DNA of 64,000 nt from Tubulanus polymorphus (lineage: Eukaryota > Nemertea > Palaeonemertea > Tubulaniformes > Tubulanidae). Of the stretch, positions 33,401 to 44,300 are shown piece by piece. The stretch spans positions 1,042,631 to 1,106,630 of the forward strand of contig NC_134033.1 of the NCBI RefSeq assembly GCF_964204645.1, written 5' to 3'. Below the pieces are notes generated by a model. It saw nothing but the letters and a program-made list of their open reading frames with translations. It did no database searches and had not been told where the DNA came from. The translations under genes were made by a program, and so were the position numbers. The stretch's first letter is position 1. The number at the start of each line of letters is the position of its first letter.

Positions 33401-36400
33401 TGGTTCCTACAGAACCATTGATATGAAATCTGAGGGGTATTTGAGGGGCTTTTGATGGTATGATCACTAAATTTGAGGGTCATTTTTCAAGATACAAAAA
33501 ACAGCAGAATACAATTCATGATGTAGGGGCCTACATTGAGAGAATGTTTGAAGAAAGGTCCTTCAGAAATAGGTGATACAAAATTCTCTGAGACACACAA
33601 ATTTCAGAATTTGAGGGGATTTTGAGGGGCCAAGGGCTAAAACTCAGAATTTGAGGGATTTTGTACCCTCAAAAATGGATTTTGGAATTTGAGGGGTTTT
33701 GAGGGATTTGAGGGGTTGTAGGAACCATGGATAAGCGGTTTCTACGTACCCGGATTGTCTTTAAGTAAACTGTCCATTCCGTAGTAGGTCGGGTGATTGT
33801 CGTCGACCGTCGCGAAGAATATGACGATCATCACGGCGAAGAACGCGGCCAAACCGGCATAGAACACGAAATAGAACGCGCCCAACATTCCTGGAAATAT
33901 ATCAAACAAGAAACGTTCCTAGAAATATGTGAAACAAGAAACATTTCCAGGAATTACAAGAAAGAATCCTAGAAAATTTCTATTAGTATATTATGGCCCA
34001 GAGTATATTTCAAATGTACAAAACAAGAAACATTCCTCAGAGATAAGAAACATTCCTAGAAATATGTAAAACAAGAAACATTCCTAGAAAATTTCTAGGA
34101 ATGTATTATGGTCCTGAGTATATTTCAAATATACAAAACAAGAAACATTCCAAGAAATATATGAAACAAGAAACATTCCTATAGAAATGGATAAAACAAG
34201 AAACATCCCTAGAATGATAGACTTCTTAGACTAACTACTCACTAACCAAGAGACCATTAAGAGATTCGCTGTCATAACCAAAGAGATTTATCGTCCCAAC
34301 CCAAAGAGACTTGCAGTTCCACTTCCAACCCAAGGAGACCTGCTGACCTTACTCTAGGAGACTTTCTGACCTAACTCTAGGAGACTTTCTGACTTAACTC
34401 TAGGAGACTTTCTGACCTAACTCAAGGAGACTTTCTGACCTAACTCTAGGAGACTTGCAGTCCCTACCCTAAGAAATTGGCTGACCTAACCCTAAAACTC
34501 CTCTAAGACTCACCATATTTATGACGACACTCTGGTGTACATTTTTTCTCCTTAGCGCTGCCAGATGACAATTTATCATTTTTATCGACTAAATGTTTTC
34601 TCTCGAGTTTCGTTTCGGACAAAAAGAAATTACGCAATTCGTTGAACAAACCCATCACTGCCGCATCAACTGGTCGACTCTACCAAAAACTGGTTGACGA
34701 TACCCTAAACCGGTCAACTCTATCGAAACTGGTCGATTATACCAAAACTGGTCAATGCTTCCAAAACCAGTCAACACTTTTCATCAAAACTTTCACAACT
34801 AAAACTGGTCAACACAACCAAAACTTCCACAATCAAAACTGGTCAATGCTTCCAAAACCAGTCAACACTTTTCATCAAAACTTCCACAAAGTTAAAATCA
34901 GCTTAAATCCGAGCATTTAACTACATTCCCTTCTAAACCGCGGTCGGCAAATTATTCCAATGACTCCGCGCAATATACCGAGTAGAGTGTGGGCGCAGTT
35001 TGCACGTGAATAACACTAGAAACTCGAGCATACATTAAAATAAATTTAACCCAATACGAATTAGGAGTCGTTTTCTTCCCATGGAGTTTAACCCGCAGCA
35101 AGAGGTAACTTCCAGAAACGGTCGCGTCGAACGAACACAGATCCGACACTGACGCTTCTTTCACGGAGCAGCGGCGACATTGAATCGACGAGGGAGACAA
35201 GAAACTTAACTATTCAACGCGGAAATAAATTTATTTTTTTTTTTTAAACCAATCTTCCCCTGAAAAGCGTTCGATATTGACACAAAACGCGACAGATGCC
35301 GCCGCGCGCTTAAATAACTCAATAAATATTTACTCGATTGCATTTTCGTGAATTTATGAATTTTTCCGCCGCCGAGAACGAGCACGACACGCGCGCGCGT
35401 ATATGAAATAGTCGTACGCGAAATTACCTAATCATCGATGCAAATTTATGCGGTTTTTCGCGCGCATAAAATTAGCATCGCGTCGAAACAATCAAACATA
35501 AAAAACGTAAATTGTCACCGGATATGAATTCGCAGAATGTGCAGACGACGTAAACATTCAATTGCGGCAATTTCGAAAAACCTGTCGCCCGAATATCATT
35601 TCTCGAACCCGAGTTTTTGAGTGTCTTCGCGACGAGATAATAAATGGTCGAAAAAGGCTTTTTAAAAGTACATGTAACCCTATGACGGGACATTAAAAAC
35701 AAAAAATCACAAATAAGTCAAAATCAAGACTTTTGGAAGAAAAAAAAAAATTTATTTTAAGGAGAACCCAGGCAAAAATGGCATAAATCAAATTTTGTTT
35801 CATCTTTTCAAGCTAAATTTTTTTTTCATGGATGATTTTTCAATTTTCCCAAATAGAAATGAACAGATCACAATCATGCTACAATAAAGTGGGTGACATT
35901 TCTAGGTGTTTCGATGATTTTCAAGAAAGATCGCGGAAAAATTGAATCTACCGAATATTTCGCGGATTAGTGGAGAATTTTTCTACAAGTTCTTATTGAA
36001 GTTTATCCGACCCGCGAACCATGTTATAAACACAAGCTCTACCTAAACATGAAGACAGCAAGTGAAATTTTTTTCTTAAGACTTGAAACAGTCAAAAAGC
36101 TAGAAACCTTTCCAACTGAACACTTCCTTGAGCGAGAAAGAGAACAAGTGGCAACTTGAGTTCTCTCTCTCTCCCTCAAGGGGTGATGGCCCAGATTTTT
36201 AACGCCAGTTTTACTGACAGTTCATTCAGACTTGTATATTTACATTGCTTAACATGTATGTACCCGGTGCATTTCCCAAGGTGGACTCGGCTTTTCCCCA
36301 GACTATTCCCTGACAGATAAGTTGTTTTCCCTGACTTGATCTGCTAAGAATCCGATCAATTAACATTAGTCAAATACGTAAAACATAGACAGAAACTGTT

Positions 36401-37139
36401 TGATTTTATGCGATCTCATCATAATTTCCCTGACTTTCAGCTTTTTCTACAAAGTTCTCTTTTCGATCTCAACATATTTCTCCCGCTTTTCCTGATTCCA
36501 AGTTCAAACTCAATGTTGAATGAGTACAAAACCAACTCACTACCTAACATTCAATCAAGAGCCAGGGCAATTAATTGAGAGCAGAGTTCAACTCCCCGCT
36601 GAGGAGGGTGGAACGTAGCAGGGCAGTGTCAAAATAAATCATTTCGACTGCAATTCGGTCTCCCAATCATGGAGCCACCCCTAGCTTAACTCCAGTCCAA
36701 TACAATGTGGAATTCTCTACTGGAAATATACCACCACCAATTAAAATCTCTATATTAAGATCCGACTAATATTGATTTTAAACCCAGTAGGCCTAAAAAC
36801 TAAGTACTTTTTACATCTTTAAATCATTTTCAGTTGCTTAATCCATCCAACCGCCCTTGAATTTAATTACGAAAGCCAAAAAGCGGCGAATATCCGTAGA
36901 AAACATTTCGACAAGTCAAAACTCGTGGATCGGTAATTTTCCCGTCGACTCGGCCCAAGGTCAATTTTCGGACGTCGATTTCTCGGTTAAAACACGGTTT
37001 AAATCTTACCCCAGTTTTTGCAGGTACGGCCGCAGTAGGTGCCATCAGTAGGGTTGTGTAGGTATTCCATACAGGCCCCTAATCGGCCCCCGCTCGATGA
37101 TTTTGCGGGCTCGCTGTACTCGATTTCTTCGGAAGCCAT
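30476..37139 (-). CDS. ATP1B: Na+/K+-ATPase beta subunit, six coding exons, complete
   Basis: Type II glycoprotein that chaperones the Na+/K+-ATPase alpha subunit to the plasma membrane and tunes K+ affinity. Exons on the minus strand: 37139-37010, 33890-33750, 33328-33218, 32399-32221, 31293-31237, 30715-30476. They sum to 858 nt (285 aa) with all phases matching. The cytosolic tail carries the family signature GRTxxxW (YCGRTCKNW, residues about 36-43). One membrane segment spans about 47-69. The ectodomain has six cysteines with family spacing (142/156, 166/180, 203/260) and an NGT glycosylation site at 195. The end resembles other beta subunits. Paralogue class (beta1, nervana) cannot be assigned. 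The 3.1-kb first intron contains an alternative first exon. Confidence 0.95.
30780..30950. repeat. CTGGATCCAGTTCCACA repeats in an ATP1B intron
   Basis: About five imperfect units of ATTCTGGATCCAGTTCCACA, the reverse complement of the GTGGAACTGGATCC family. Confidence 0.7.
31390..32215. repeat. polypurine array GAGAGGGAGAGAGAAGT in an ATP1B intron
   Basis: About 820 bp of nearly pure purine on the plus strand (polypyrimidine in the gene sense), built from AGAAGTGAGAGGGAGA-like units. It begins directly after the donor of exon 32399-32221. A 307-residue Ser/Leu open frame across it is an artefact of composition. Confidence 0.9.
32520..33060. repeat. CAGTTCCACAGTTACTGGAC array in an ATP1B intron
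   Basis: About 20 units of about 21 bp, CAGTTCCACAGTTACTGGA. Open frames across it on both strands (with TVTGxSS or VTVELxP repeats) come from the unit length of 21 and are not genes. Confidence 0.85.
33890..34215. repeat. array carrying copies of an ATP1B splice acceptor
   Basis: Units of about 25-30 bp (AAACAAGAAACATTCCTAGA plus AATATGT). In the gene sense each reads ATATTTCTAG|GAATGTTTC. The real acceptor of exon 33890-33750 reads ATATTTCCAG|GAATGTT, so the array reiterates the 3' splice junction and the first exon bases. Confidence 0.8.
34320..34500. repeat. 24-bp array CTAACTCTAGGAGACTTTCTGAC
   Basis: About six units of GACCTAACTCTAGGAGACTT plus TCT in the ATP1B intron just 3' (gene sense) of the alternative first exon. 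Confidence 0.75.
34514..34655 (-). CDS. ATP1B: alternative first coding exon of the Na+/K+-ATPase beta gene
   Basis: An open exon starts with ATG at 34655 (MGLFNELRNFFLSETKLERK, 47 codons plus one base) and ends at a good donor (ATG|GTGAGT). It ends in the same phase as exon 37139-37010 and with the same final G, so it can splice to exon 33890-33750 and give a 289-residue isoform with a different cytosolic tail. That tail has CTPEC and HKY but no GRTxxxW signature. A CpG-rich patch with a GC-rich stretch at 35270-35470 upstream could be its promoter. No transcript evidence is available here. Confidence 0.6.
34670..34890. repeat. imperfect CAAAACTGGTCAAxxCTTCC repeats
   Basis: Repeated AAACTGGTCAAYRCT and CAACACTTTTCATCAAAACT motifs lie immediately upstream of the alternative first exon of ATP1B. 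Confidence 0.6.
36280..36500. mobile_element. TTCCCTGAC element, third copy
   Basis: It contains GACTATTCCCTGACAGATAA, GATCTGCTAAGAATCCGATC and ACATAGACAGAAACTGTTTG as in 14787-15194 and 16285-16580. It lies in the first intron of ATP1B, and the GGCGCCAC termini are not preserved. Confidence 0.6.
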
Positions 37140-38212
37140 TTTTTCGCTGGTGCGTGAGGACGAAAGTACCCGGATGTAGGCGGTGTTGACAACCAGGTGG
37201 CGACACTAAACGGTGTAGCGAAATTAACGTAAACGGGCGCGGCTCGGGGTTAGGATTAAGGACGCGGAACACGGGCACGGACTTAGTACCGGGCGGACGA
37301 AATGCACTGCAATACACGTTCTTTTCTCGCGTACGCAGAAACTATCGTGATTAAACGAAAGTTAAAATTGAATGAACCAATTCAGCCAACCATATAGTCG
37401 AGGGACAGATCCAGGAATTTAGGGGGAGGGGGAGGGTGGGATATCTTGGGCCCACTCAGAAAAAAAATTTTCATTTAGTCTGTAAATAATCTTGCCAAAA
37501 AATAGCAGGCCCCTAAATTCACCCCTGGGACCGGTTTCACGAAAACGTTTTAACTTAAATCAGTTAAGTTTGAATTGTTGTCCTCATTGAAAACATGAAG
37601 TAACCAATGGCAATTACACCAAAAATTTGAGTTTAACTTTTTTTGTGAAACTTGGCTCTGTTGTCTAATTATCAGAGGCCCTAATTCTAAGTTTCAAAAT
37701 AAGGCTTTGCTCCACCATCTTGACTTGCACAGGCTTAGCAGTTACGGAAATTCAGAAAAGTTTGCATGCGTAAAATCCAGAAGGGGTTCCCGTAAACGAA
37801 AAGTCCTAAAACTAATAAACTCCTTTCCAACAGCAATAAAAAGAAACCTTGGCGAAAATTTATTTAATGACATTATTCATTTTATTCCATATTTATTCAT
37901 TTATACATTTAATATTTATCGTTTTATTTTATGGCATTTACAATATTCTCGTCTAATACCTGGAGAATCATTACATTCATCGTATCAAATTCAAAGCAAA
38001 TTCATATAACAAAAACTTTACATTTTATTTTTTTCATTTAAATCGTATAATATTTATTTTTCATTCATGCTAAATACAAACGTTATCGATTTATTTATTT
38101 ATTCATCAACACATTTAAATATCGGATAAAAAATAATAATAGAATTAGCAGAAAAACTTATCGACATAGAAAACTTTAGAACTGGTTCATCGACATCGGA
38201 GATGAACTAATC
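37140..38212. other. upstream region of ATP1B, with a small palindromic element
   Basis: 37140-37330 is GC-richer and is the likely 5'UTR/promoter of the long first exon. 37525-37660 is a GGTTTCACGAAAACG / TTTTTGTGAAACTTGG inverted element. 37850-38140 is very AT-rich. No gene is seen. Confidence 0.5.
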
Positions 38213-38450
38213 TTAACCCTTTCAGTGTGTCTACACCGAAGTGCAGTGTATAAAGCAGTGATAGATTTTGCTAGTACACCGCACTGCTGTGTATTGATCT
38301 AATTAGTAATTTGTTTTTATCTCTATCGAAAGATGGCAGCACCTGTCAAAGATAACGAAATATTAGTAACTAACGATACACCGCGCCGCGGTGTAGACGC
38401 ACTAGAGTGGTATTCCCGTTATTCAACACACCAGGGTGGAATTTTTAAAA
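38213..38450. mobile_element. right-truncated copy of the TTAA MITE
   Basis: It starts TTAACCCTTTCAGTGTG and follows the body of 13217-13510 as far as CACCAGGGTGGAATTTT, then is lost. Confidence 0.7.
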
Positions 38451-39109
38451 ATACAACAAAATGGGGGAATTGTTCTTAATCAACATAGCTTCTTGTGCAT
38501 AAATTCTGAACACTGGGATCAAAATAATTTGACCGACATTTTCATGATTTACGCATTTTTTCAATTTCACCCCAACTATTTTTTATCGTAGTGAGCGTAG
38601 GGTAGGTTTACCCTCCTTAAAAACTCAGCCACAGTCCGGCAGTTATGAATAAAGATTTGACTGTTTAGAGTTAAATTCAACGAAGAACCACAGAACCGGG
38701 CAGAAGAACCAACAAACACGAATCAGCAGGAAGAAACGAATCTAAAATGGCGATTTTTGACTTTGAGTAAAGATTACGCGAACCGCGAAGAAAGGAATGG
38801 AAGACATTTATACTCACTTACCAGGGCTAGCGGGAGGGAGAACGTTCTTTCATATCAGAACTAAAGTCGTTTAGAAAACGAAACAATTTTCAAAGCAGCA
38901 ATTCGCGAAAAAAAAAACAGTGAAATCTTGATTCGCGAGAGAGAGCACCAACATTCTTCATACATTAGACATTTAAACTAGAAAAAAAATCCCTTTAGAC
39001 TTCGAGAGCTTCGACCCCCCATCATCAAAACATACCCTCCCTACAACCTCCCCACCATCCCCCCATCAATTCCTGCCGTATTATTTTTCACGGAATATTT
39101 TGACAGGAT

Positions 39110-39490
39110 CCAGTTCCGACAGTACCACCGATGCGGGTTAAGAATTGACGCAGAGTTAACTCATCGAAAATGAATGTAATTCAATTCAGAGTTAATTCTA
39201 ACTCACAAATGTGGAACTGTCTCAAGTAGCTGTGGAACTGAGTCCAGAACTGTGGAACTGAGTCCAGAAATGTGGAACTGAGTCCAGTAACAGTGGGTCT
39301 GGATTCAGAACTGTCGAACTGGATCCAGAACCGTGGAACTGGATCCAGAACCGTGGAACTGGATCCAGAACCGTGGAACTGGATCCAGAACCGTGGAACT
39401 GGATCCAGAACCGTGGAACTGGATCCAGAACCGTGGAACTGGATCCAGAACCGTGGAACTGGATCCAGAACTGTGGAACTGGATCCTGTC
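39110..39490. repeat. MITE end plus 20-bp array GAACCGTGGAACTGGATCCA
   Basis: 39110-39235 carries the GAGTTAAxTC palindrome of the 13773 family. 39235-39487 holds about ten tandem 20-bp units, the last eight nearly identical. Open frames on both strands here follow the repeat only. Confidence 0.85.
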
Positions 39491-40856
39491 GCTTTAGAAA
39501 ACATTAAGTTACAAAATTCCATACATCATCGAAACAAAGCGTTTTCAAAACAAAAACTGACTAATTTCCGAGCTCCAAATTTTCTCCTCTTTACATTTAG
39601 AAATGGAATGAAAAATCTTTTTTTTGAAAGATTTTTCCGGAGACTCGGTCCGATATTTTATTTTACGGAGTTTCTTTTTAAGTACGCCTGCGGTAACCAT
39701 TATTGGAAACTAAAATGGCCGAAATATCGAAAGTTCACCGCGTACAAACGAGACCCTGTTTATTCTTGCACTCATCATAATTATTATTATCATAATAATA
39801 ATAATTATTATTATTTTACATACACACATTTCCTATACGTGTAATACGTATTTCGTTAATCAATATCTTATTGATTATTCAATTAATAATAAACATTTTA
39901 ATTATAAAAATGATATGGAATAGTATCGGATATTATCATTATCATTATCTTTATCATCAATATTATCGACTTTATCATAAGTTATACATGTATGTATATA
40001 TATCTAGATATATATATTTTATTGATTTAGGGGGCGGGGCAAGAGAACAATGACGACGTGTCGCGACATCGTCACGAGACGTCTTCGTTATTCTCTCTGA
40101 ACTGTACAACAATGATATATAAAGTAATTTATATTAATAACGCCATGGTAACAGGCTCCTCCCACTCTGGATCTGACGACGACATCTGTCGATCAAAACT
40201 TCACGGGCGTAGAAGTAATAAAAATATCAAACTGAAAAAAAGAAATTAAGATGATTTTTTTTTTTCAAATGAACTTGTTTGTTGTCATAGCATTAACGGC
40301 GATAAAACAAATAAACTGTCAGGAAGGGTCCCAAATTTTAACGAATTCATTTCATGATTTTTTTTCAAAATATATCAATCCTCCCAAACGTGGGGGATAT
40401 ATCAAAATATATCAATCCTCCCTCCCCGATATGCAAGGCAAAAACAATGATACCATGTTTCTCCCGATCGGACGGGTGACTTTTATGAATCGCAATAAAA
40501 TTTGTAATGAGTTTATTTATATAGCTGCCGGGTCTGTTATTGTTAGTTTGATCATGAAGTCATGTATGGGGTAGAGATAGGCGGCCGGTTAGCCGGGTCA
40601 ACTTCAAAACTCAGCAGAAATGAGAAGCAAGTTATAGAAATTTTTAGCGAAATATTCAAAAAAAAAATTGCGTTTAATGCGGAATCAATTTCAAAACGCA
40701 GTTTTTCAACGTGGGGCAAGCGAAAAAAGAGTAATGTACAGGGTAGATATAGGCGTGGCGGCCGGGTCAACCGAGATACAAGGCATCAATCTTTTTATCC
40801 TCATGCTTGATTATGAGCCAAGCGGCGAGAGAGGAAAGTACTGCGATAGATAGCAG

Positions 40857-40895
<39 letters not shown>

Positions 40896-41355
40896 TAACA
40901 TACGGCTCATCCTGCTGCGGTGATAAGAATACAGAAATCTAGTTGTGAAACATGTAAATATGTGTTCAATTGAGTTGTTGATGAATCATCATTATTTTCA
41001 GTGGTAAAGTGAATGACTTTTTATATTTGAATCTGTACACAGCAGGGTATCAAACTGACTCGGGGGATGCGTCTGCTCCGCGAACACAGTTCAAACTGTC
41101 TGCTCGGGATTTTTTGGAAATGAAATTGAGTCGAGCAGCGTCGATAAAAAGAAATGTAATTTGAGAAACTGAGGAGGAAAGTGTGGAGAGGCAAAGAATG
41201 AGATAGAGAATCAGTTAGCGGGGGTAAGATAGGGGGAGAGGGGAGGAGAGAGAGAGAGAGGGAGGGAGGGAGGGAGGGACAGACGGAGCAGACGGGACAG
41301 ACGGAACAGACGGAGGCGACTATTATCAGTTCATTATCACAAAGAGAGAAATCAG
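39490..41355. other. intergenic, AT-rich, with simple repeats
   Basis: It contains (TAT/TAA)n at 39777-39816, (TA)n at 40859-40890 and a duplicated GGGTAGAxATAGGCG/GCCGGGTCAAC motif (40568-40602 and 40741-40771). An open frame at 40269-40574 begins with a signal-peptide-like stretch (MNLFVVIALTAIKQINCQ), but nothing further supports a gene. Confidence 0.4.
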
Positions 41356-41358
41356 TGA

Positions 41359-41471
<113 letters not shown>

Positions 41472-41662
41472 AGCTGATGCTGCTGGTGTTGAGTGGCCCG
41501 GGGGTAATCAGTACTCTAGAGACTCATCGTCATACACACTGTGAGTGTACGAGCCGTTCTATACCTGTAACTGTCATCATCAATCTCATCACCACAATTT
41601 ACTAAACTAGAAATACATCAACTATCAGAGAGAGATAGTCCGTTATAGCAGGAACCGAAACG

Positions 41663-42352
41663 ATGCAGTCCTCAGATAAACTCAGAGACCCTCGTGAGCA
41701 AAACAATGGAGCAGTAACAGGGTCCTCAGATAAAATCAGAGACCCTCATGACCAAAACAATGCACCAGTAACAGGGTCCTCAGATAAAATCAGAGACCCT
41801 CATGACCAAAACAATGCACCAGTAACAGGGTCCTCAGATAAAATCAGAGACCCTCATGACCAAAACAATGCACCAGTAACAGGGTCCTCAGATAAAATCA
41901 GAGACCCTCATGACCAAAACAATGCAGCAGTAACAGGGTCCTCCGATAAAATCAAAGACCCTCATGACCAAAACAATGCAGCAGTAACAGGGTCCTCAGA
42001 TAAAATCAGAGACCCTCATGACCAAAACAATGGAGCATTAACAGGGTCCTCCGATAAAATCAAAGACCCTCATGACCAAAACAATGCACCAGTAACAGGG
42101 TCCTCAGATAAAATCAGAGACCCTCATGACCAAAACAATGGAGCATTAACAGGGTCCTCAGATAAAATCAGACACCCTCATGACCAAAACAATGCACCAG
42201 TAACAGGGTCCTCAGATAAAATCAGACACCCTCATGACCAAAACAATGGAGCATTAACAGGGTCCTCAGATAAAATCAGAGACCCTCATGACCAAAACAC
42301 AGGAGCAGTTAACACAGGGTGTGTTGGTAATTTCAGGGAGCCAGATGGATGA
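41663..42352 (+). other. 54-bp array forming a 229-residue open frame, coding status unknown
   Basis: Twelve units of 54 bp encode an 18-residue unit SSDKIRDPHDQNNAPVTG with limited variation (R/K, D/H, AP/GA/AA, V/L). The frame starts at an ATG in fair context (ACGATGC) at the first unit and continues 16 codons past the last unit. A unit of 54 keeps any stop-free frame open, so length alone is not evidence. I see no signal peptide, membrane segment or known domain. It may be a disordered repeat protein, part of a transcript, or plain minisatellite. Confidence 0.35.
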
Positions 42353-42594
42353 TATAGTGACAGGAATATGAAATACAGTACACTACCCGTTACTCTCGTA
42401 TATAGATACACGTGTTATAGTGTGTCAGTATAGTTCGATTAAAAAGTCCAATTTTCGAGGAATGACTAAAATGAGGACACGGTGAGGGTCACATACCGCC
42501 GGGTACACTAATATATTACACAGATAATAGATACGTCTGTCTACTGATAGTTATCAACCGGATACTAAACACATACATACAGTAACATATATAG

Positions 42595-42965
42595 CTGCTG
42601 ATGTCATAGGGGGATTTAATGAGCCGGCCATCTTTACCGAGAAGGATTCGGGACAACTCGATGATGTCATAGGGGGATTGAATGAGGCGGCCATCTTAAC
42701 CGAGAAGGAATCGGGACAATTTGATGATGTCATAGGGGGATTGAATGAGCCGGCCATCTTTACCGAGAAGGATTCGGGACAACTCGATGATGTCATAGGG
42801 GGATTTAATGAGCTGGCCATCTTTACCAAGAATGATTCGGAACAATTTGATGATGTCATAGGGGGATTGAATGAGGTGGCCATCTTTACCAAGAAGGATT
42901 AGGGACAACTTGATGATGTCATAGGGGGATTGAATGAGGCGGCCATCTTAACCACGAAGGAATCG
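42595..42965. repeat. 60-bp GATGATGTCATAGGGGGATT array downstream of RAP2
   Basis: Six to seven units of 60 bp: GATGATGTCATAGGGGGATT, AATGAGGCGGCCATCTTTAC and CGAGAAGGATTCGGGACAA. Same family as 4080-4320, 9485-9780 and 19797-20130. It may lie in the RAP2 3'UTR. Confidence 0.85.
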
Positions 42966-43249
42966 GGACAATAACAAATTCGGGGAAATTTCACATTTTA
43001 GGACTAGTTTATAGTAAAACTTAAGACAAAATATCTAGTTTGGTCAATTGTACAACTTAGACTAGTTGTCCATTTCTAAAAATTGAAGGAATTTTAAAGG
43101 ATTTACTGACATTTTGCTCAAATAAAAGGAGTTCAAGCACCTTTAAAGGCATTTTTCGTTTAGAAGTTTCTAAGGAATCAAGGAGTCGCAGGGGGACCCT
43201 GATGTGTACAGTGCTGCCACCGACGACGCGGTGGCGTAAATACGTACCG

Positions 43250-43789
43250 TTATAACAGCGTACAGCAGCCATGTTTATGACGATTCGGCGAGCAGTTCAT
43301 CTCGCGTACGATCTCGATGAACACCTCGTTGACGTTCTGCGTGCTCTTCGCCGACGCCTCGATGAACGGGCAGCCCCACAGGTGCGCCAACGCGGCGCCG
43401 TCGTCGGTGGCGACCTCGCGGTGGTAGTCGAGGTCGGACTTGTTGCCGACGAGAACGATCGGCACGCGTTCGATGCCCTTCACGCGGATAATCTGCTCCT
43501 TCATCGTTCGTATGTCCTGAAACGTCTGCAGATTCGTGATGCTGTACACGATGACGAAGCCCTGTCCGTTTTTGATGTAGAGGTCGCGCATCGACGCGAA
43601 CTGCTCCGTGCCGGCCGTGTCGAGTATCTCGAGGACGCTCGGCGCGTTGTCGACCTCGATCTCCTTGCGATAGAAATCCTCGATCGTCGGGTCGTACTTC
43701 TCGACGAACGTGCCCGAGACGAACTTCACCGTCAACGCGCTCTTACCGACGCCGCCGCTGCCCAGTATAACGACCTTGAACTCTCTCAT
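43250..43789 (-). CDS. RAP2: Ras-related protein Rap-2, single exon
   Basis: Small GTPase of the Ras family; in animals Rap2 acts through TNIK/MINK-type kinases and in cell adhesion and cytoskeleton control. 179 residues, the family length. Visible motifs: P-loop GSGGVGKS (10-17); effector region YDPTIEDFY (32-40) with Phe39, which marks Rap2 rather than Rap1; DTAGTEQF with Thr61 in place of Ras Gln61; NKSD (116-119); ASAK. It ends CCTLL: the CaaX box CTLL predicts geranylgeranylation and the preceding Cys is a likely palmitoylation site. No intron interrupts the coding region. The ATG at 43789 begins the standard MREFKVV start. Confidence 0.95.
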   Translation of the reverse strand: MREFKVVILGSGGVGKSALTVKFVSGTFVEKYDPTIEDFYRKEIEVDNAPSVLEILDTAGTEQFASMRDLYIKNGQGFVIVYSITNLQTFQDIRTMKEQIIRVKGIERVPIVLVGNKSDLDYHREVATDDGAALAHLWGCPFIEASAKSTQNVNEVFIEIVREMNCSPNRHKHGCCTLL

Positions 43790-43959
43790 CGCGGCGTCTG
43801 CTCCGACGATGCGGTCCTAGTTGTTGTTTTTTTTTTCCGGTTACGCTGCGTTCAAATATCGTTCTCGGCGTCGACTCCTCGACGACCGCTGGACATATCG
43901 TTCTGAAACGGAGCAGACGCACGAATTAAATACGCAATAATTCCTCCCCCGCCTCCCAT

Positions 43960-44300
43960 AGCAGACGGCTTTCAAAATGAACTAAATTGAAATAATTCTC
44001 ACCCTCCCCCTCGCATAGCAGATGGTTTTCAAAATGAAATTAATTGAAATAATTCTCACCCTCCCCCTCTCATAGCAGACGGGATTCAAAATGAAATTAA
44101 TTGAAATAATTCTCACCCTCCCCCTCCCATAGCAGACGGCATTCAAAATGAAATTGAAATAATTCTCACCCTCCCCCCACCCGTAGCAGACGGCTTTCAA
44201 AATGAAATAAATTGAAATAATTCCCCCCTCCCCAATAGCAGACAACAGGTTTTAAAATGAAACAATTCCTCACCCAGCAGACAGATATCAAAATGGAATA
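43960..44300. repeat. about 59-bp array upstream of RAP2
   Basis: Five to six units of AGCAGACGGCTTTCAAAATG, AAATTAATTGAAATAATTC and TCACCCTCCCCCTCCCAT start about 170 bp before the RAP2 ATG, so they lie in its 5'UTR intron or promoter. An 87-residue open frame across them is repeat-derived. Confidence 0.8.

Noticed and set aside
40269-40574. possible small secreted protein (MNLFVVIALTAIKQINCQ start)
   Set aside because: A signal-like start alone is weak; the rest has repeats of ATATATCAATCCTCCC and no recognisable features, so it is noted only in the region entry.
43271-43906. 211-residue Arg/Asp-rich open frame antisense to RAP2
   Set aside because: Shadow of the GC-rich RAP2 coding sequence; no domain.
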